This document shows positions 23,903 through 31,448 of a stretch of 32,111 bases of DNA, piece after piece (position 1 is the first letter of the stretch; every line of letters begins with the position of its first letter). The notes under the pieces were generated by a model, which did no database searches, was not told where the DNA came from, and was given only the letters and a program-made list of their open reading frames with translations. The DNA lies in NCBI GenBank assembly GCA_050180235.1, contig JBFXEJ010000071.1, positions 1-32,111 of the forward strand, written 5' to 3'. The position numbers and the translations under genes were made by a program. Source of the stretch: JAABRU01 sp050180235 (lineage in GTDB: Bacteria > Desulfobacterota > Desulfobacteria > Desulfobacterales > Desulfococcaceae).

Positions 23903-25083
23903 TGGCAAGCTCGATGATTGAATGTGCTTCTAAGCCTTTTAAAATACTATCGAATAAAATTGGCATCGTTATATCATCAGATGTAAAACCACAAGTATTA
24001 CCAGATGATAAATATATTGATGACAGTAAGAGATTAAAATTATCAAGAGTAATAAGTAGTGAAGAATTTGCATATGGAGTAAAAATTTATAAATTGACTG
24101 GACTAACCGGTGAAAAATTTTTACTAATATTTGGAATCAACGATTTATATGAAAATATCGGAAGTCACCCATTATTTAATTATGGAGTTATCGAAACATA
24201 TCGTTATCCAAGTATGTTCTTACGAACCTTGAAAGATTCACCTATCCTACCCAATATTATAGCTGATGATGAACATCTGAGGGAAAATTTTTTTGGTCAA
24301 TTAGAAGATACACAGTATACTGGACATAATTTTGAAGAAATTAGAAACTGTTTCGAACATTATGAAGCATTTCTTTTAGATGATGATAGTGTTCTTTGGG
24401 ATGCATCAAATAAAACCATATTTTGTTTAATTTTGATTGGCTCAAAGATTAAATATTTAGCTCACTCAGGAGAATTTCTTTCTTTAATTGAAAGAAAACT
24501 TGTTGAATACAGCCATATTTTACCACTTGATAATCTTGTTATGACATTAACTAGTCATCACTGGGAACATGCATTCTTTGAATCTTATAGAGTTATTGAA
24601 AAACTGTATTCTTTGCCGAGATCGCTTGAATTGAAAAAGAATTTAAACTTACGGGATATTACAGCTGCTGAAATTGCTTACAGATGCAATAAGGATCTTG
24701 GTTGGCGCAGAATTGAAAGAGATTCAATTGAACGATTGTTTAGACTGGTACCAATAAACATTATTGAAGAACAAGGTTTTTTTAATTCAGATATTGTTAA
24801 TAAATATATAAAATTGACAAGAACAGTTAAATGTAAAGGTAGTGAAGGTGCCGAAATTCTTACTGAAGAAGATTTATGCGATAAAGACAAAATGTCAAAT
24901 TTAGCTCTATTTATTTACGCAGTTAGAAATCAATTAGTGCATTATTTTGAATTTAAAGAAGAAAATGAATATTTGATTACAGAAAATGATTTTAAAGTGT
25001 TACTGACAGTTATGTGGAAAATAATTTTACATTTATATCAAGAGTTTAAAGATGAACTAAAATTTTCAAGAGTTGCCTCATAA
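23902..25083 (+). CDS. Putative HEPN-domain protein, second gene of the two-gene unit
   Basis: 393 residues; its ATG shares an A with the preceding stop codon (TAATG at 23900-23904). The N-terminal 300 residues show no family I know. The last 60 residues form a helical region with FIYAVRNQLVHYFEF: Arg342 to His347 gives the Rx4H motif (RNxxVH form) of HEPN RNases, followed by another amphipathic helix (VLLTVMWKIILHLYQEF). HEPN proteins with this motif are usually metal-independent RNases acting in toxin or defence systems. Together with the DGQHR-like partner this suggests a defence or abortive-infection pair; the pair as a whole is not one I can name. An attC-like site begins 41 bases after the stop. 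Confidence 0.6.
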   Translation: MASSMIECASKPFKILSNKIGIVISSDVKPQVLPDDKYIDDSKRLKLSRVISSEEFAYGVKIYKLTGLTGEKFLLIFGINDLYENIGSHPLFNYGVIETYRYPSMFLRTLKDSPILPNIIADDEHLRENFFGQLEDTQYTGHNFEEIRNCFEHYEAFLLDDDSVLWDASNKTIFCLILIGSKIKYLAHSGEFLSLIERKLVEYSHILPLDNLVMTLTSHHWEHAFFESYRVIEKLYSLPRSLELKKNLNLRDITAAEIAYRCNKDLGWRRIERDSIERLFRLVPINIIEEQGFFNSDIVNKYIKLTRTVKCKGSEGAEILTEEDLCDKDKMSNLALFIYAVRNQLVHYFEFKEENEYLITENDFKVLLTVMWKIILHLYQEFKDELKFSRVAS

Positions 25084-25124
25084 TTTTTTACAATATAGAG
25101 ACTTATATTGTAATATTGAATGCG

Positions 25125-25230
25125 GCATAACACGGCGCTCCAGCGGATTCGGTGGGGTTCCGCTTTCGCTCCACCCTACCGAACCGCTGAGATTTACGTT
25201 AGTGACATGGTCCATAATCACTGGTTAGGC
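25125..25230 (+). other. attC-like integron recombination site
   Basis: R''-like GCATAAC (25125-25131), L''-like CTCCAGCGG and L'-like CCGCTGAG followed by TTTACGTTAG at 25194-25203 pair as TAAC-n8-CTCCAGCGG against TAAC-n7-CTCAGCGG. The extra base on one side is typical of attC. A second R'-like GTTAGGC lies at 25224-25230. The stem between has an interrupted inner palindrome (TTCGGTGGGG / CCACCCTACCGAA). It follows the two-gene unit, in the plus-strand sense expected for a cassette end. Confidence 0.6.
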
Positions 25231-25413
25231 AGCGGAAGGCATGAGAATAAAAATAAAGATAAAGATAATATAATGATTTAATTGAAAAAAAGAAGGCATT
25301 TCAATGTAAAGATGATAAAGGAATTGAGAACACATCCAAATTTTTTGGGAAGCAAAAGGCAGTTTACGAAGGAGACACGCAGAGAAAATTAAAAGAAAAT
25401 GAGGTGACAAAGA

Positions 25414-25647
25414 ATGCAGATGACAATCACTTTTCCTGATATTCTTCCGAATGCCAGAGTATTGCAGTTCATTAAAAAAGTGGAAGATATTTTTTCAAAA
25501 GATGGCATTTCAGTGGAAATAAGACAGGAACTGCCTTCGGATGATCCGTGGGATAATCTGAATATTGATGAAATTGCCGTTGATACAGGCATAGAAGACT
25601 TTGCAGAAAATCATGATTATTATCTTTACGGGATACCAAAACGATGA
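25414..25647 (+). CDS. Small antitoxin-like protein preceding a PIN remnant
   Basis: 77 residues, acidic (MQMTITFPDILPNARVLQFI at the start; DDPWDNLNIDEIAVDTG later). GAGGTGA lies 6 bases before the ATG. The stop overlaps the start of a truncated PIN-domain frame (ATGA, 25644-25647), the usual arrangement of an antitoxin and its VapC toxin. I do not recognise a DNA-binding family in it; the role rests on position. It lies in a stretch bounded by two attC-like sites. Confidence 0.6.
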   Translation: MQMTITFPDILPNARVLQFIKKVEDIFSKDGISVEIRQELPSDDPWDNLNIDEIAVDTGIEDFAENHDYYLYGIPKR

Positions 25648-25811
25648 TAAAATCTGTTTTTGTTGACACATTGGCGCTGATTGCCATCGGTAATAAACGT
25701 GATACTTTCCATTGTCAGGCAATAGATGTAAAAGATGATCTGAACCGTTCAAAAAGAAGTTTTGAAACTGTTTTGACCGTCAGTCAAAGGCATTTGGGAA
25801 ACGGGTTATAA
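25644..25811 (+). pseudogene. Truncated PIN-domain (VapC-like) toxin
   Basis: The frame MIKSVFVDTLALIAIGNKRDTFHCQA is the typical opening of a PIN RNase (Asp8 of FVDT, then LIAIGNKRDTFH). It continues only to QRHLGNGL and stops after 55 residues, whereas a full domain needs about 130 and three more acidic residues. The distal part is missing, so it should be inactive. It overlaps the upstream antitoxin-like gene by the ATGA junction. Confidence 0.65.
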
Positions 25812-25873
25812 GAAATTGTCCGGGTTTTCGAAAAAACCAAAATTGGATCAGTATATAAAATTTCAGGAATGTA

Positions 25874-26179
25874 ATGTTCGATATCGAATGGATAAAAAAT
25901 AAAATCAGAAACGGCGAAGAATATTTTTCCAGACATGGTGAAGAGGAACGGCAAAAAGACAATCTGACAATTGCCGAAGTAAGAGAATCATTACTTAACG
26001 GAAGGATTTTGGAACAATACTCTGACACAGGCAGAGGCGAAAGCTGTCTGGTAGCCGGATTTACAGATGGCGGTAAACCTGTACATACCGTATGCGGTGA
26101 ACGGAAAGAAAAACTTACCATTATTACGGTATATATTCCATCTCCGCCGAAATTCAAAAATCCGTATGAAAGGGGTTGA
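25874..26179 (+). CDS. DUF4258-domain protein, putative toxin
   Basis: 101 residues, nearly all DUF4258: YFSRHGEEERQKDNLTIAEV, then SLLNGRILEQYSDTGRGESCLVAGF, KPVHTVCG and LTIITVYIPSP, the pattern of the family (a compact RelE/MqsR-like fold). These proteins commonly stand next to a YgiT-type zinc-finger protein and are regarded as likely mRNA-interferase toxins; that is the layout here. AGGA lies about 6 bases before the ATG. The following gene starts 2 bases after the stop. Confidence 0.85.
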   Translation: MFDIEWIKNKIRNGEEYFSRHGEEERQKDNLTIAEVRESLLNGRILEQYSDTGRGESCLVAGFTDGGKPVHTVCGERKEKLTIITVYIPSPPKFKNPYERG

Positions 26180-26181
26180 AT

Positions 26182-26442
26182 ATGAATACAAAGTGTCATT
26201 TTTGCGGTAATAAAAATTTTAAAGAGGCAAGGGTTCAATATATTTACAGGCATAATAATCAGTTTTTAATTGTAAATGATGTTCCCTGTGAACAATGTGA
26301 ATATTGCGGAGAAGAATATTTTGAGGGTAAGGTGTTAAGTCAAATAGAAGCAGAGTTTCATCGTATTCATGCTCAGGGGAAAAAAGCGAAAAAAGAATTA
26401 CGGGTACCCGTTGAACAATTTCCAGAACTGCAAACTGCCTAA
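26182..26442 (+). CDS. YgiT-type zinc-finger protein, putative antitoxin
   Basis: 86 residues with two CxxC knuckles, CHFCGNK at residues 5-11 and CEQCEYCGEEYFEG near residue 36, the MqsA/YgiT N-terminal zinc domain. There is no C-terminal helix-turn-helix such as MqsA has. It should bind and neutralise the DUF4258 protein. An AGGGG site within the DUF4258 end lies 6 bases before the ATG at 26182. The stop TAA (26440-26442) lies inside the R'' box GCCTAAC of an attC-like site, which is the way gene cassettes are often built. Confidence 0.85.
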   Translation: MNTKCHFCGNKNFKEARVQYIYRHNNQFLIVNDVPCEQCEYCGEEYFEGKVLSQIEAEFHRIHAQGKKAKKELRVPVEQFPELQTA

Positions 26443-26496
26443 CCAGGCGGTGCAGTGGACGGCGGGATAAAGCCACCTATTAGCTTGTTGTTATGC
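26437..26496 (+). other. attC-like site closing the toxin-antitoxin cassette
   Basis: GCCTAAC at 26437-26443 fits the R'' consensus RYYYAAC exactly. It is followed by CAGGCGGTGCAGTGGACGG, an imperfect complementary CCACC, TATTAGCTTG and the R'-like GTTATGC at 26490-26496. GCCTAAC is the exact complement of GTTAGGC at 25224-25230, as expected if 25225-26490 is one cassette. GTTATGC is the complement of GCATAAC at 25125, as expected if that cassette was inserted into an older attC. Confidence 0.7.
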
Positions 26497-26604
26497 CTTC
26501 ATATTCAAAAAATTGATTGGCTTTAAAAAAATCAGCAGTTATATCAATCTTCTTAAAAATCGGAAGGTTTCCAGTCCGCAGCTATCCGTATATCTCAACA
26601 CCCT

Positions 26605-27354
26605 ATGGAAATTCTCAAAATTGAAAACCTTCGTCACCGCTTTTCCGATGGCTTTTTTGGCATTGACGGCATCAGCCTTTGTGTGGAAAAAGGTGAATTT
26701 GTAATCATTGCCGGAGCCAACGGCTGCGGCAAAACCACATTTCTGCGTCATCTCAACGGGCTGCTAATGCCGTATGAGGGCCGTGTGATTGTGGACGGCA
26801 TTTCTGTTGCGGAAAATCCCCAAAGAGCAAGGCAAAAAGTGGGCATGGTTTTTCAGGATGCAGACAGTCAGATTGTGGGCGAAACCGTATATGATGATGT
26901 GGCGTTCGGGCCGGAAAATCTCTGTCTGGAACGTGCAGAAGTCCGGCGGAGAGTGGAAACCGCACTGGAATCTGTGGGGCTGAACGGATTTGAAGATCGG
27001 CGTCCCCATCTGCTTTCCGGCGGGGAAAAACGCCGCGTTGCCATTGCAGGTATCCTTGCCATGCAGTCGGAAATCTTTATTTTTGATGAACCTTTTTCCA
27101 ATCTGGATTATCCTGGTGTGCGTCAGGTGCTGGAGCAGATTCTCAGGCTCCATCATAAAGGACATACCATTTTGCTTACCACCCATGATTTGGAAAAAGT
27201 GCTGTCCCATGCCAGCCGGCTGGTTATCATGCAAAAAGGAAAAATTGTGCGGGATGGCGCACCGGAAACCGCTGTCAAAGGCTGTGATATTTTTGGTGTG
27301 CGGGAACCTTTTGCCTCCCGCCAGGGATTGAAACTGACCTCATGGCTGAACTGA
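26605..27354 (+). CDS. ECF transporter ATP-binding protein
   Basis: 249 residues. Walker A GANGCGKT is at residues 37-44, the Q-loop is MVFQDADSQIVGETVYDDVAFG (typical of EcfA/CbiO-type ATPases), the signature LSGGEKRRVAIA follows, then Walker B IFIFDEPFSNLD and the H-loop TTHD. It energises uptake of a vitamin or metal ion through the T-component encoded by the next gene. The T gene overlaps its end by 13 bases. No S-component (BioY, CbiM, ThiT type) is seen, and only one ATPase is present, so substrate cannot be named. The ATG is supported by the domain start; I see no good ribosome site. The upstream 100 bases adjoin the attC-like site. Confidence 0.92.
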   Translation: MEILKIENLRHRFSDGFFGIDGISLCVEKGEFVIIAGANGCGKTTFLRHLNGLLMPYEGRVIVDGISVAENPQRARQKVGMVFQDADSQIVGETVYDDVAFGPENLCLERAEVRRRVETALESVGLNGFEDRRPHLLSGGEKRRVAIAGILAMQSEIFIFDEPFSNLDYPGVRQVLEQILRLHHKGHTILLTTHDLEKVLSHASRLVIMQKGKIVRDGAPETAVKGCDIFGVREPFASRQGLKLTSWLN

Positions 27355-28097
27355 GTGAATTTGCATTCCGTCCCGGAAAATCAGGTTTTCATAAGCTGGA
27401 TTCCCGGTTCAAACTGATATGTCTCATGCTTCTGAGCCTGAGCATTCTTCATGCCGGATTTTCAGGACTTGGTCTGTTCACATCTGTTTTGTTTCTGTCA
27501 CTGCTTCACATCCGCATTTCTTTTGTTTCACTGATAAAAGAAATGCGCTATTTCTTTCTTCTGCTTTTCTTTGTTTTCCTTGCCAGAGCCATATTCATAC
27601 CCGGTGAAACAATTTTTCAATGGTGGAAATTTTCTGTCACAAAGGAAGGAAGTTATGAAGGATTTCTCATCTGCTGGCGGCTGATTTCCGTAGTTCTGCT
27701 GGGACTGTGTTTTGTCTGCACCACACGATCTTCAGAAATCCGGGGCGCGGCAGAGTGGCTGCTCAAACCCGTTCCCCTGATTCCGGAAAAAAGAGCAGGA
27801 ATTATGCTGAGTCTGCTGATCCGCTTTATTCCCCTGATTCTGTCTCAGGCCAAAGAAACAGCCGAAGCCCAGCGTGCCAGAGGCATTGAACTGCGGAAAA
27901 ATCCCCTGTACCGGCTGAAGAAATTTGCCATTCCCTTTCTGCGAAGGATGTTTGAGGATGCGGATCGCCTGACTGTGGCAATGGAAGCCCGGTCTTATTC
28001 TGAAAACCGCACTCCACCGGACTTTTCAGCAGGAAAGCGGGAATGGATTTCTCTTGCGGCAGTGACAGTGTTTTGTGCTGTACTTTTTTCTCTTTGA
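27342..28097 (+). CDS. ECF transporter T-component
   Basis: 251 residues of the CbiQ/EcfT family: an N-terminal soluble stretch, four to five membrane segments (FKLICLMLLSLSILHAG, LFTSVLFLSLLHI, YFFLLLFFVFLARAIF, LISVVLLGLCFVC), and the cytoplasmic coupling region with AQRARGIEL (Ala-Arg-Gly motif) and AMEARSYS, where the second motif has Ser instead of the usual Gly. It docks EcfA and an S-component in the membrane. It overlaps the ATPase gene. The convergent fcl gene ends 12 bases beyond its stop. Confidence 0.93.
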   Translation: MAELSEFAFRPGKSGFHKLDSRFKLICLMLLSLSILHAGFSGLGLFTSVLFLSLLHIRISFVSLIKEMRYFFLLLFFVFLARAIFIPGETIFQWWKFSVTKEGSYEGFLICWRLISVVLLGLCFVCTTRSSEIRGAAEWLLKPVPLIPEKRAGIMLSLLIRFIPLILSQAKETAEAQRARGIELRKNPLYRLKKFAIPFLRRMFEDADRLTVAMEARSYSENRTPPDFSAGKREWISLAAVTVFCAVLFSL

Positions 28098-28109
28098 TTT
28101 GAAAACAAA

Positions 28110-29189
28110 TCAGTGTATGTTCTGATTTTTCCGACCGCTTTCCCCCACATACCATTCATATGTTTTAAGAATTCCCTTTTCCAAATCAGTCTGTGCCTGC
28201 CAGCCTGCTTCTCTGATTTGGGAAACATCCAGCAGTTTACGCGGAGTTCCGTCAGGTTTGGATGCATCCCAGAGGATTTCTCCGGTATATCCCACCGCGC
28301 GGGCGGTAATTTCAGCCAAATCACGGATAGTCTGATCCATGCCGGTTCCGATATTCAGAAGAAAGGATGAGTATGGCATATTGCGCGGCATAATCTCCTG
28401 ATTCATCAGGCAGACGCAGGCATCAGCCAGATCATCTGCATACAGAAACTCCCTCATAGGCGATCCGGTTCCCCACAGAATCACTTTGGGAGAATTGTCT
28501 GAAATTCCGTCAGTATTTGGAAATCCGATGGCTCTGCGGATGTCTTCGGGAATGATGCCGAAACGCTGTTCATCCCTGTTTACAGCCTCCCAGTCTTTGG
28601 ACTGCGCCAGTTTTGCCAGATGGAATTTGCGGATCAGCGCGGGCAGCACATGGGAACTTTGCAGATCAAAATTGTCATTGACACCGTAAAGATTGGTGGG
28701 CATAACCGGCATGAACTGTGTACCGTGCTGACGGTTGTAAGACCAGCACATTTCAATGCCTGCGATTTTGGCAGTGGCATAGGGGGAATTGGTGGATTCC
28801 AAAGGCCCGGTCATGAGATATTCCTCTTTCATGGGCTGGGGGCAGTCACGGGGATAAATGCAGGAACTTCCCAGAAACAGAAGTTTTTTTACTCCGTGCC
28901 GGTATGCGGCATGAATCATATGGATTTGAATCGCGAGATTGGTATAAATAAAATCCGCTGGATAAGTGCTGTTGCCCAGAATTCCGCCGACTTTTGCAGC
29001 GGCCAGAAAAACATATTCAGGCTTTTCCTTTTCAAAAAAGGCATTCACAGCTTTCTGATCTGTCAAATCCAGTTCTCTGTGCGTTTTGCAGAGAATACGG
29101 TTATATCCCTTCTGCTCCAGTTTTCTGAAAATGGCTGAGCCCACCAGCCCCCGATGCCCTGCCACATAGATTTTTGCATTTTTTTCCAT
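28110..29189 (-). CDS. fcl: GDP-L-fucose synthase
   Basis: 359 residues of the extended SDR type. NAD(P) motif GHRGLVGS is near the start; SSCIYPRDCPQPMKE holds the catalytic Ser, and SPYATAK the Tyr and Lys of the YxxxK pair. LAAAKVGGI, NLYGVNDNF and HVLPALIRKF are characteristic of the 3,5-epimerase/4-reductase family. It turns GDP-4-keto-6-deoxymannose, the Gmd product, into GDP-L-fucose for polysaccharide or LPS synthesis. AAAGG lies about 8 bases before the ATG. Length is slightly greater than the E. coli protein (321), with an insertion around residues 190-230 (KDWEAVNRDEQRFGIIPEDI). gmd lies upstream on the same strand across 339 bases of repeats, so the two probably share a regulon. 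Confidence 0.95.
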   Translation of the reverse strand: MEKNAKIYVAGHRGLVGSAIFRKLEQKGYNRILCKTHRELDLTDQKAVNAFFEKEKPEYVFLAAAKVGGILGNSTYPADFIYTNLAIQIHMIHAAYRHGVKKLLFLGSSCIYPRDCPQPMKEEYLMTGPLESTNSPYATAKIAGIEMCWSYNRQHGTQFMPVMPTNLYGVNDNFDLQSSHVLPALIRKFHLAKLAQSKDWEAVNRDEQRFGIIPEDIRRAIGFPNTDGISDNSPKVILWGTGSPMREFLYADDLADACVCLMNQEIMPRNMPYSSFLLNIGTGMDQTIRDLAEITARAVGYTGEILWDASKPDGTPRKLLDVSQIREAGWQAQTDLEKGILKTYEWYVGESGRKNQNIH

Positions 29190-29528
29190 ATAAATACCTT
29201 TGGTTTTGAATGTCAGATTTGTGTCTCCCGCAGAGAACTGTTTCCCACAGAGAACACAGAGAAAAATAACAAACAGTTATCCAGATTGCATTTTTGTTTC
29301 CCACAGAGAGCACAGAGAGGGAAGAGCCCACAGAGGACACAGAGAAAAAATACATTTTTTTTATTTGCAGTTATCATTGCAATCCCCCAAAAAAAACAAA
29401 AAACCTTGTGTCCTCTGTGGGAAAGAGCAGAATAAAAAAATCTCTGTGTTCTCTGTGGTTTTTTTCTCTCTGTGTTCTCTGTGGGAAAGAACACAATAAA
29501 AAATCCTCTGCGGGAAAGAACAGAATCT
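29190..29528. repeat. Dense array of cacagag repeats between gmd and fcl
   Basis: About 290 bases (29229-29522) made of TTTCCCACAGAGAACACAGAG type units on one strand and CTCTGTGTTCTCTGTGGGAAA type units on the other. At least four forward and four reverse copies give nested inverted repeats. No gene. Long stem-loops in the transcript between gmd and fcl are likely and could attenuate or process the mRNA. Confidence 0.75.
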
Positions 29529-30617
29529 CTATTCAAAATGCTGAAATGTCCGGAATCCCTCTTTTTCACACAGATGATCCCGCTGTGCTTCCCGTATGTC
29601 TTCCCTGACCATTTTTTTCACCAGATCCTCAAAGGAAACCTTTGTTTCCCATCCCAATTTGGTTTTTGCTTTCGCAGGATCTCCCATCAGGAATTCCACT
29701 TCTGTGGGCCGGAAATAGCGCGGATCAATACGAACCAGAATTTTTCCGCTGGACGCATCCTTTCCGGTTTCCGTTACACCCGAACCTTCCCATGCAATGG
29801 AAATGCCGGTTTCCTGAAATGCCTTTTCCACAAATTCCCGCACCGAATGCGCCTCGCCGCTGGCAATGACAAAATCATCAGGCTGATCATGCTGCAGAAT
29901 CATCCACATGGCCCGGACATAATCTTTTGCATATCCCCAGTCCCGTTTTGCGTCCAGATTTCCCAGCCAGATACCGTCCTGCATTCCCAGACTGATGCGC
30001 GCCACAGCACGGGTGATTTTCCGGGTGACAAAGGTTTCCCCGCGAATGGGGGATTCATGGTTGAACAGAATCCCGTTGCTCGCGAACATGCCGTATGCTT
30101 CCCGGTAATTGACGGTAATCCAGTATCCGTATACTTTTGCCGCGCCGTAAGGGCTGCGGGGATAAAAAGGCGTAGTTTCCTTTTGGGGAATTTCCTGCAC
30201 TTTTCCGTACATTTCACTGGTGGAGGCCTGATAAAATCTGCTTTTGTTCTCCAGTTTCAGAATGCGGATGGCCTCCAGCAGGCGCAGGGTTCCCAGTGCA
30301 TCGGAATTGGCTGTGTATTCCGGTGTTTCAAAGGAAACCTTGACATGGCTCTGCGCGGCGAGATTGTAAATCTCATCAGGCTGCACTTCCTGAATGATGC
30401 GGATCAGATTGGTCGCGTCTGTAAGATCCCCGTAGTGCATGAAAAAGCCGATATTCTCCTCATGGGGATCTTTGTAAAGATGATCCACACGGGCCGTATT
30501 GAAAGACGAGGAACGGCGTTTGATGCCGTGAACCTCATAGTCTTTGCGTAAAAGAAAATCAGACAGATAAGCTCCGTCCTGTCCGGTAATGCCTGTAATC
30601 AAAGCGCGTTTTTTCAT
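29529..30617 (-). CDS. gmd: GDP-mannose 4,6-dehydratase
   Basis: 362 residues. NADP motif GITGQDGAYLSDFLL at the N-terminus; STSEMYGK (Thr and Glu of the active site) and YPRSPYGAAK (Tyr and Lys) are intact; FNHESPIRGETFVTRKI and RDWGYAKDYVRAMW are characteristic of Gmd. It makes GDP-4-keto-6-deoxymannose, the substrate of Fcl. AGAGGA lies 5 bases before the ATG at 30617. The gene end is followed by the repeat array and fcl. The complete pair supports a GDP-fucose (or rhamnose/perosamine) branch for surface glycans; glycosyltransferases are not in the window. Confidence 0.96.
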   Translation of the reverse strand: MKKRALITGITGQDGAYLSDFLLRKDYEVHGIKRRSSSFNTARVDHLYKDPHEENIGFFMHYGDLTDATNLIRIIQEVQPDEIYNLAAQSHVKVSFETPEYTANSDALGTLRLLEAIRILKLENKSRFYQASTSEMYGKVQEIPQKETTPFYPRSPYGAAKVYGYWITVNYREAYGMFASNGILFNHESPIRGETFVTRKITRAVARISLGMQDGIWLGNLDAKRDWGYAKDYVRAMWMILQHDQPDDFVIASGEAHSVREFVEKAFQETGISIAWEGSGVTETGKDASSGKILVRIDPRYFRPTEVEFLMGDPAKAKTKLGWETKVSFEDLVKKMVREDIREAQRDHLCEKEGFRTFQHFE

Positions 30618-30672
30618 AGATTCCTCTTATAACTAAGCATAATATAATGGGAAAAATAATTTTCTGAAAATG

Positions 30673-31089
30673 TCAGGATTCAAACAGGGTTGCCTGTTCA
30701 TCCCAAACAAGATCGTATATCCCTGAAAGAAAATTCCTTACCTGTCCGATTTTCGGTTCAACTGTATTTCTGTCAAAAACAGCAAAATCCATATAATCCC
30801 CCTCCTGCCTGCTCTCAAACAGAAAATTATACAATCTTCCGTCATCTTTTGAAATTTTTCCGGTCTTCACAAAATGCTGATTGAAAAGCGATTTCACTCC
30901 CGTATGTTTTCCGGAACTCATATCATGCCTGATCAGAAGTGCTGATACAGCATAAAATGCAGCATAATACAGGCGGTTCATACAGGCATTCCAGTGTTCT
31001 TCACGCTGCATGATCAAAGCCTCTTCAAATGTCTCTTTTGATCTGGAAATTCTGTATGCAGACAAGTCACCATAAAAATCTTTTTTCAA
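30673..31089 (-). CDS. HEPN-domain protein of an MNT/HEPN toxin-antitoxin pair
   Basis: 138 residues. The HEPN region contains NRLYYAAFYAVSALLIRHD and KHTGVKSLFNQHFVKTGKI, the pattern of the PF05168 / UPF0332 group, and ends in a helix (VRNFLSGIYDLVW). I do not see a canonical Rx4-6H RNase motif. In known cases the nucleotidyltransferase partner modifies the HEPN toxin. A TTG at 31089 is taken as start because AAGGA lies 8 bases upstream, and it overlaps the upstream stop (the genes share 4 bases). It lies 55 bases before gmd on the same strand. Confidence 0.82.
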   Translation of the reverse strand: MKKDFYGDLSAYRISRSKETFEEALIMQREEHWNACMNRLYYAAFYAVSALLIRHDMSSGKHTGVKSLFNQHFVKTGKISKDDGRLYNFLFESRQEGDYMDFAVFDRNTVEPKIGQVRNFLSGIYDLVWDEQATLFES

Positions 31090-31448
31090 ATCATCATTCC
31101 TTCTGCATCCACCCGTATTTTAAGCGGAATATATTTATACTGATCGGAATTCCATTCTTCTTTTGAGCGGATGATACTGCTGATTACCGTATCTGTATCC
31201 AGTTCAATGTCATAGAGAATATTTCTGCACATTTCTTCCAGTTCCGGGGTTCTGGGTCCATCAGTCAGAATCATAAAATCCCAGTCTGAATCCGGTCTGG
31301 CATCTCCTCTGGCACGGGAACCGTAAAGAATAATATTTGCGCCGGGTACTGAGGAGTGAAGAGCAGACTTTACCCTCTCAGTCAGAGCAGTATTTCTTTC
31401 TGAAAAAACAGTATTGATAGACTTGGATTTGCTGAGATTTTTTCTCAT
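31086..31448 (-). CDS. MNT-domain nucleotidyltransferase of the same pair
   Basis: 120 residues. GSRARGDARPDSDWDFMI is the minimal-nucleotidyltransferase signature GSxxxGxxxxxSDxD, with the two metal-binding Asp. The family AMPylates or otherwise modifies its cognate HEPN toxin. AGGAG lies 6 bases before the ATG at 31448, and the stop overlaps the HEPN start. The N-terminal 40 residues are a short helical extension. Confidence 0.9.
   Translation of the reverse strand: MRKNLSKSKSINTVFSERNTALTERVKSALHSSVPGANIILYGSRARGDARPDSDWDFMILTDGPRTPELEEMCRNILYDIELDTDTVISSIIRSKEEWNSDQYKYIPLKIRVDAEGMMI

Noticed and set aside
25205..25413. A gene before the antitoxin-like ORF
   Set aside because: Only a short minus-strand frame is open, without a ribosome site or family features. 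The stretch is AT-rich cassette leader.
29190..29528. CRISPR array between gmd and fcl
   Set aside because: The repeated units vary in length and orientation and have no regular spacers, so they are extragenic palindromes.
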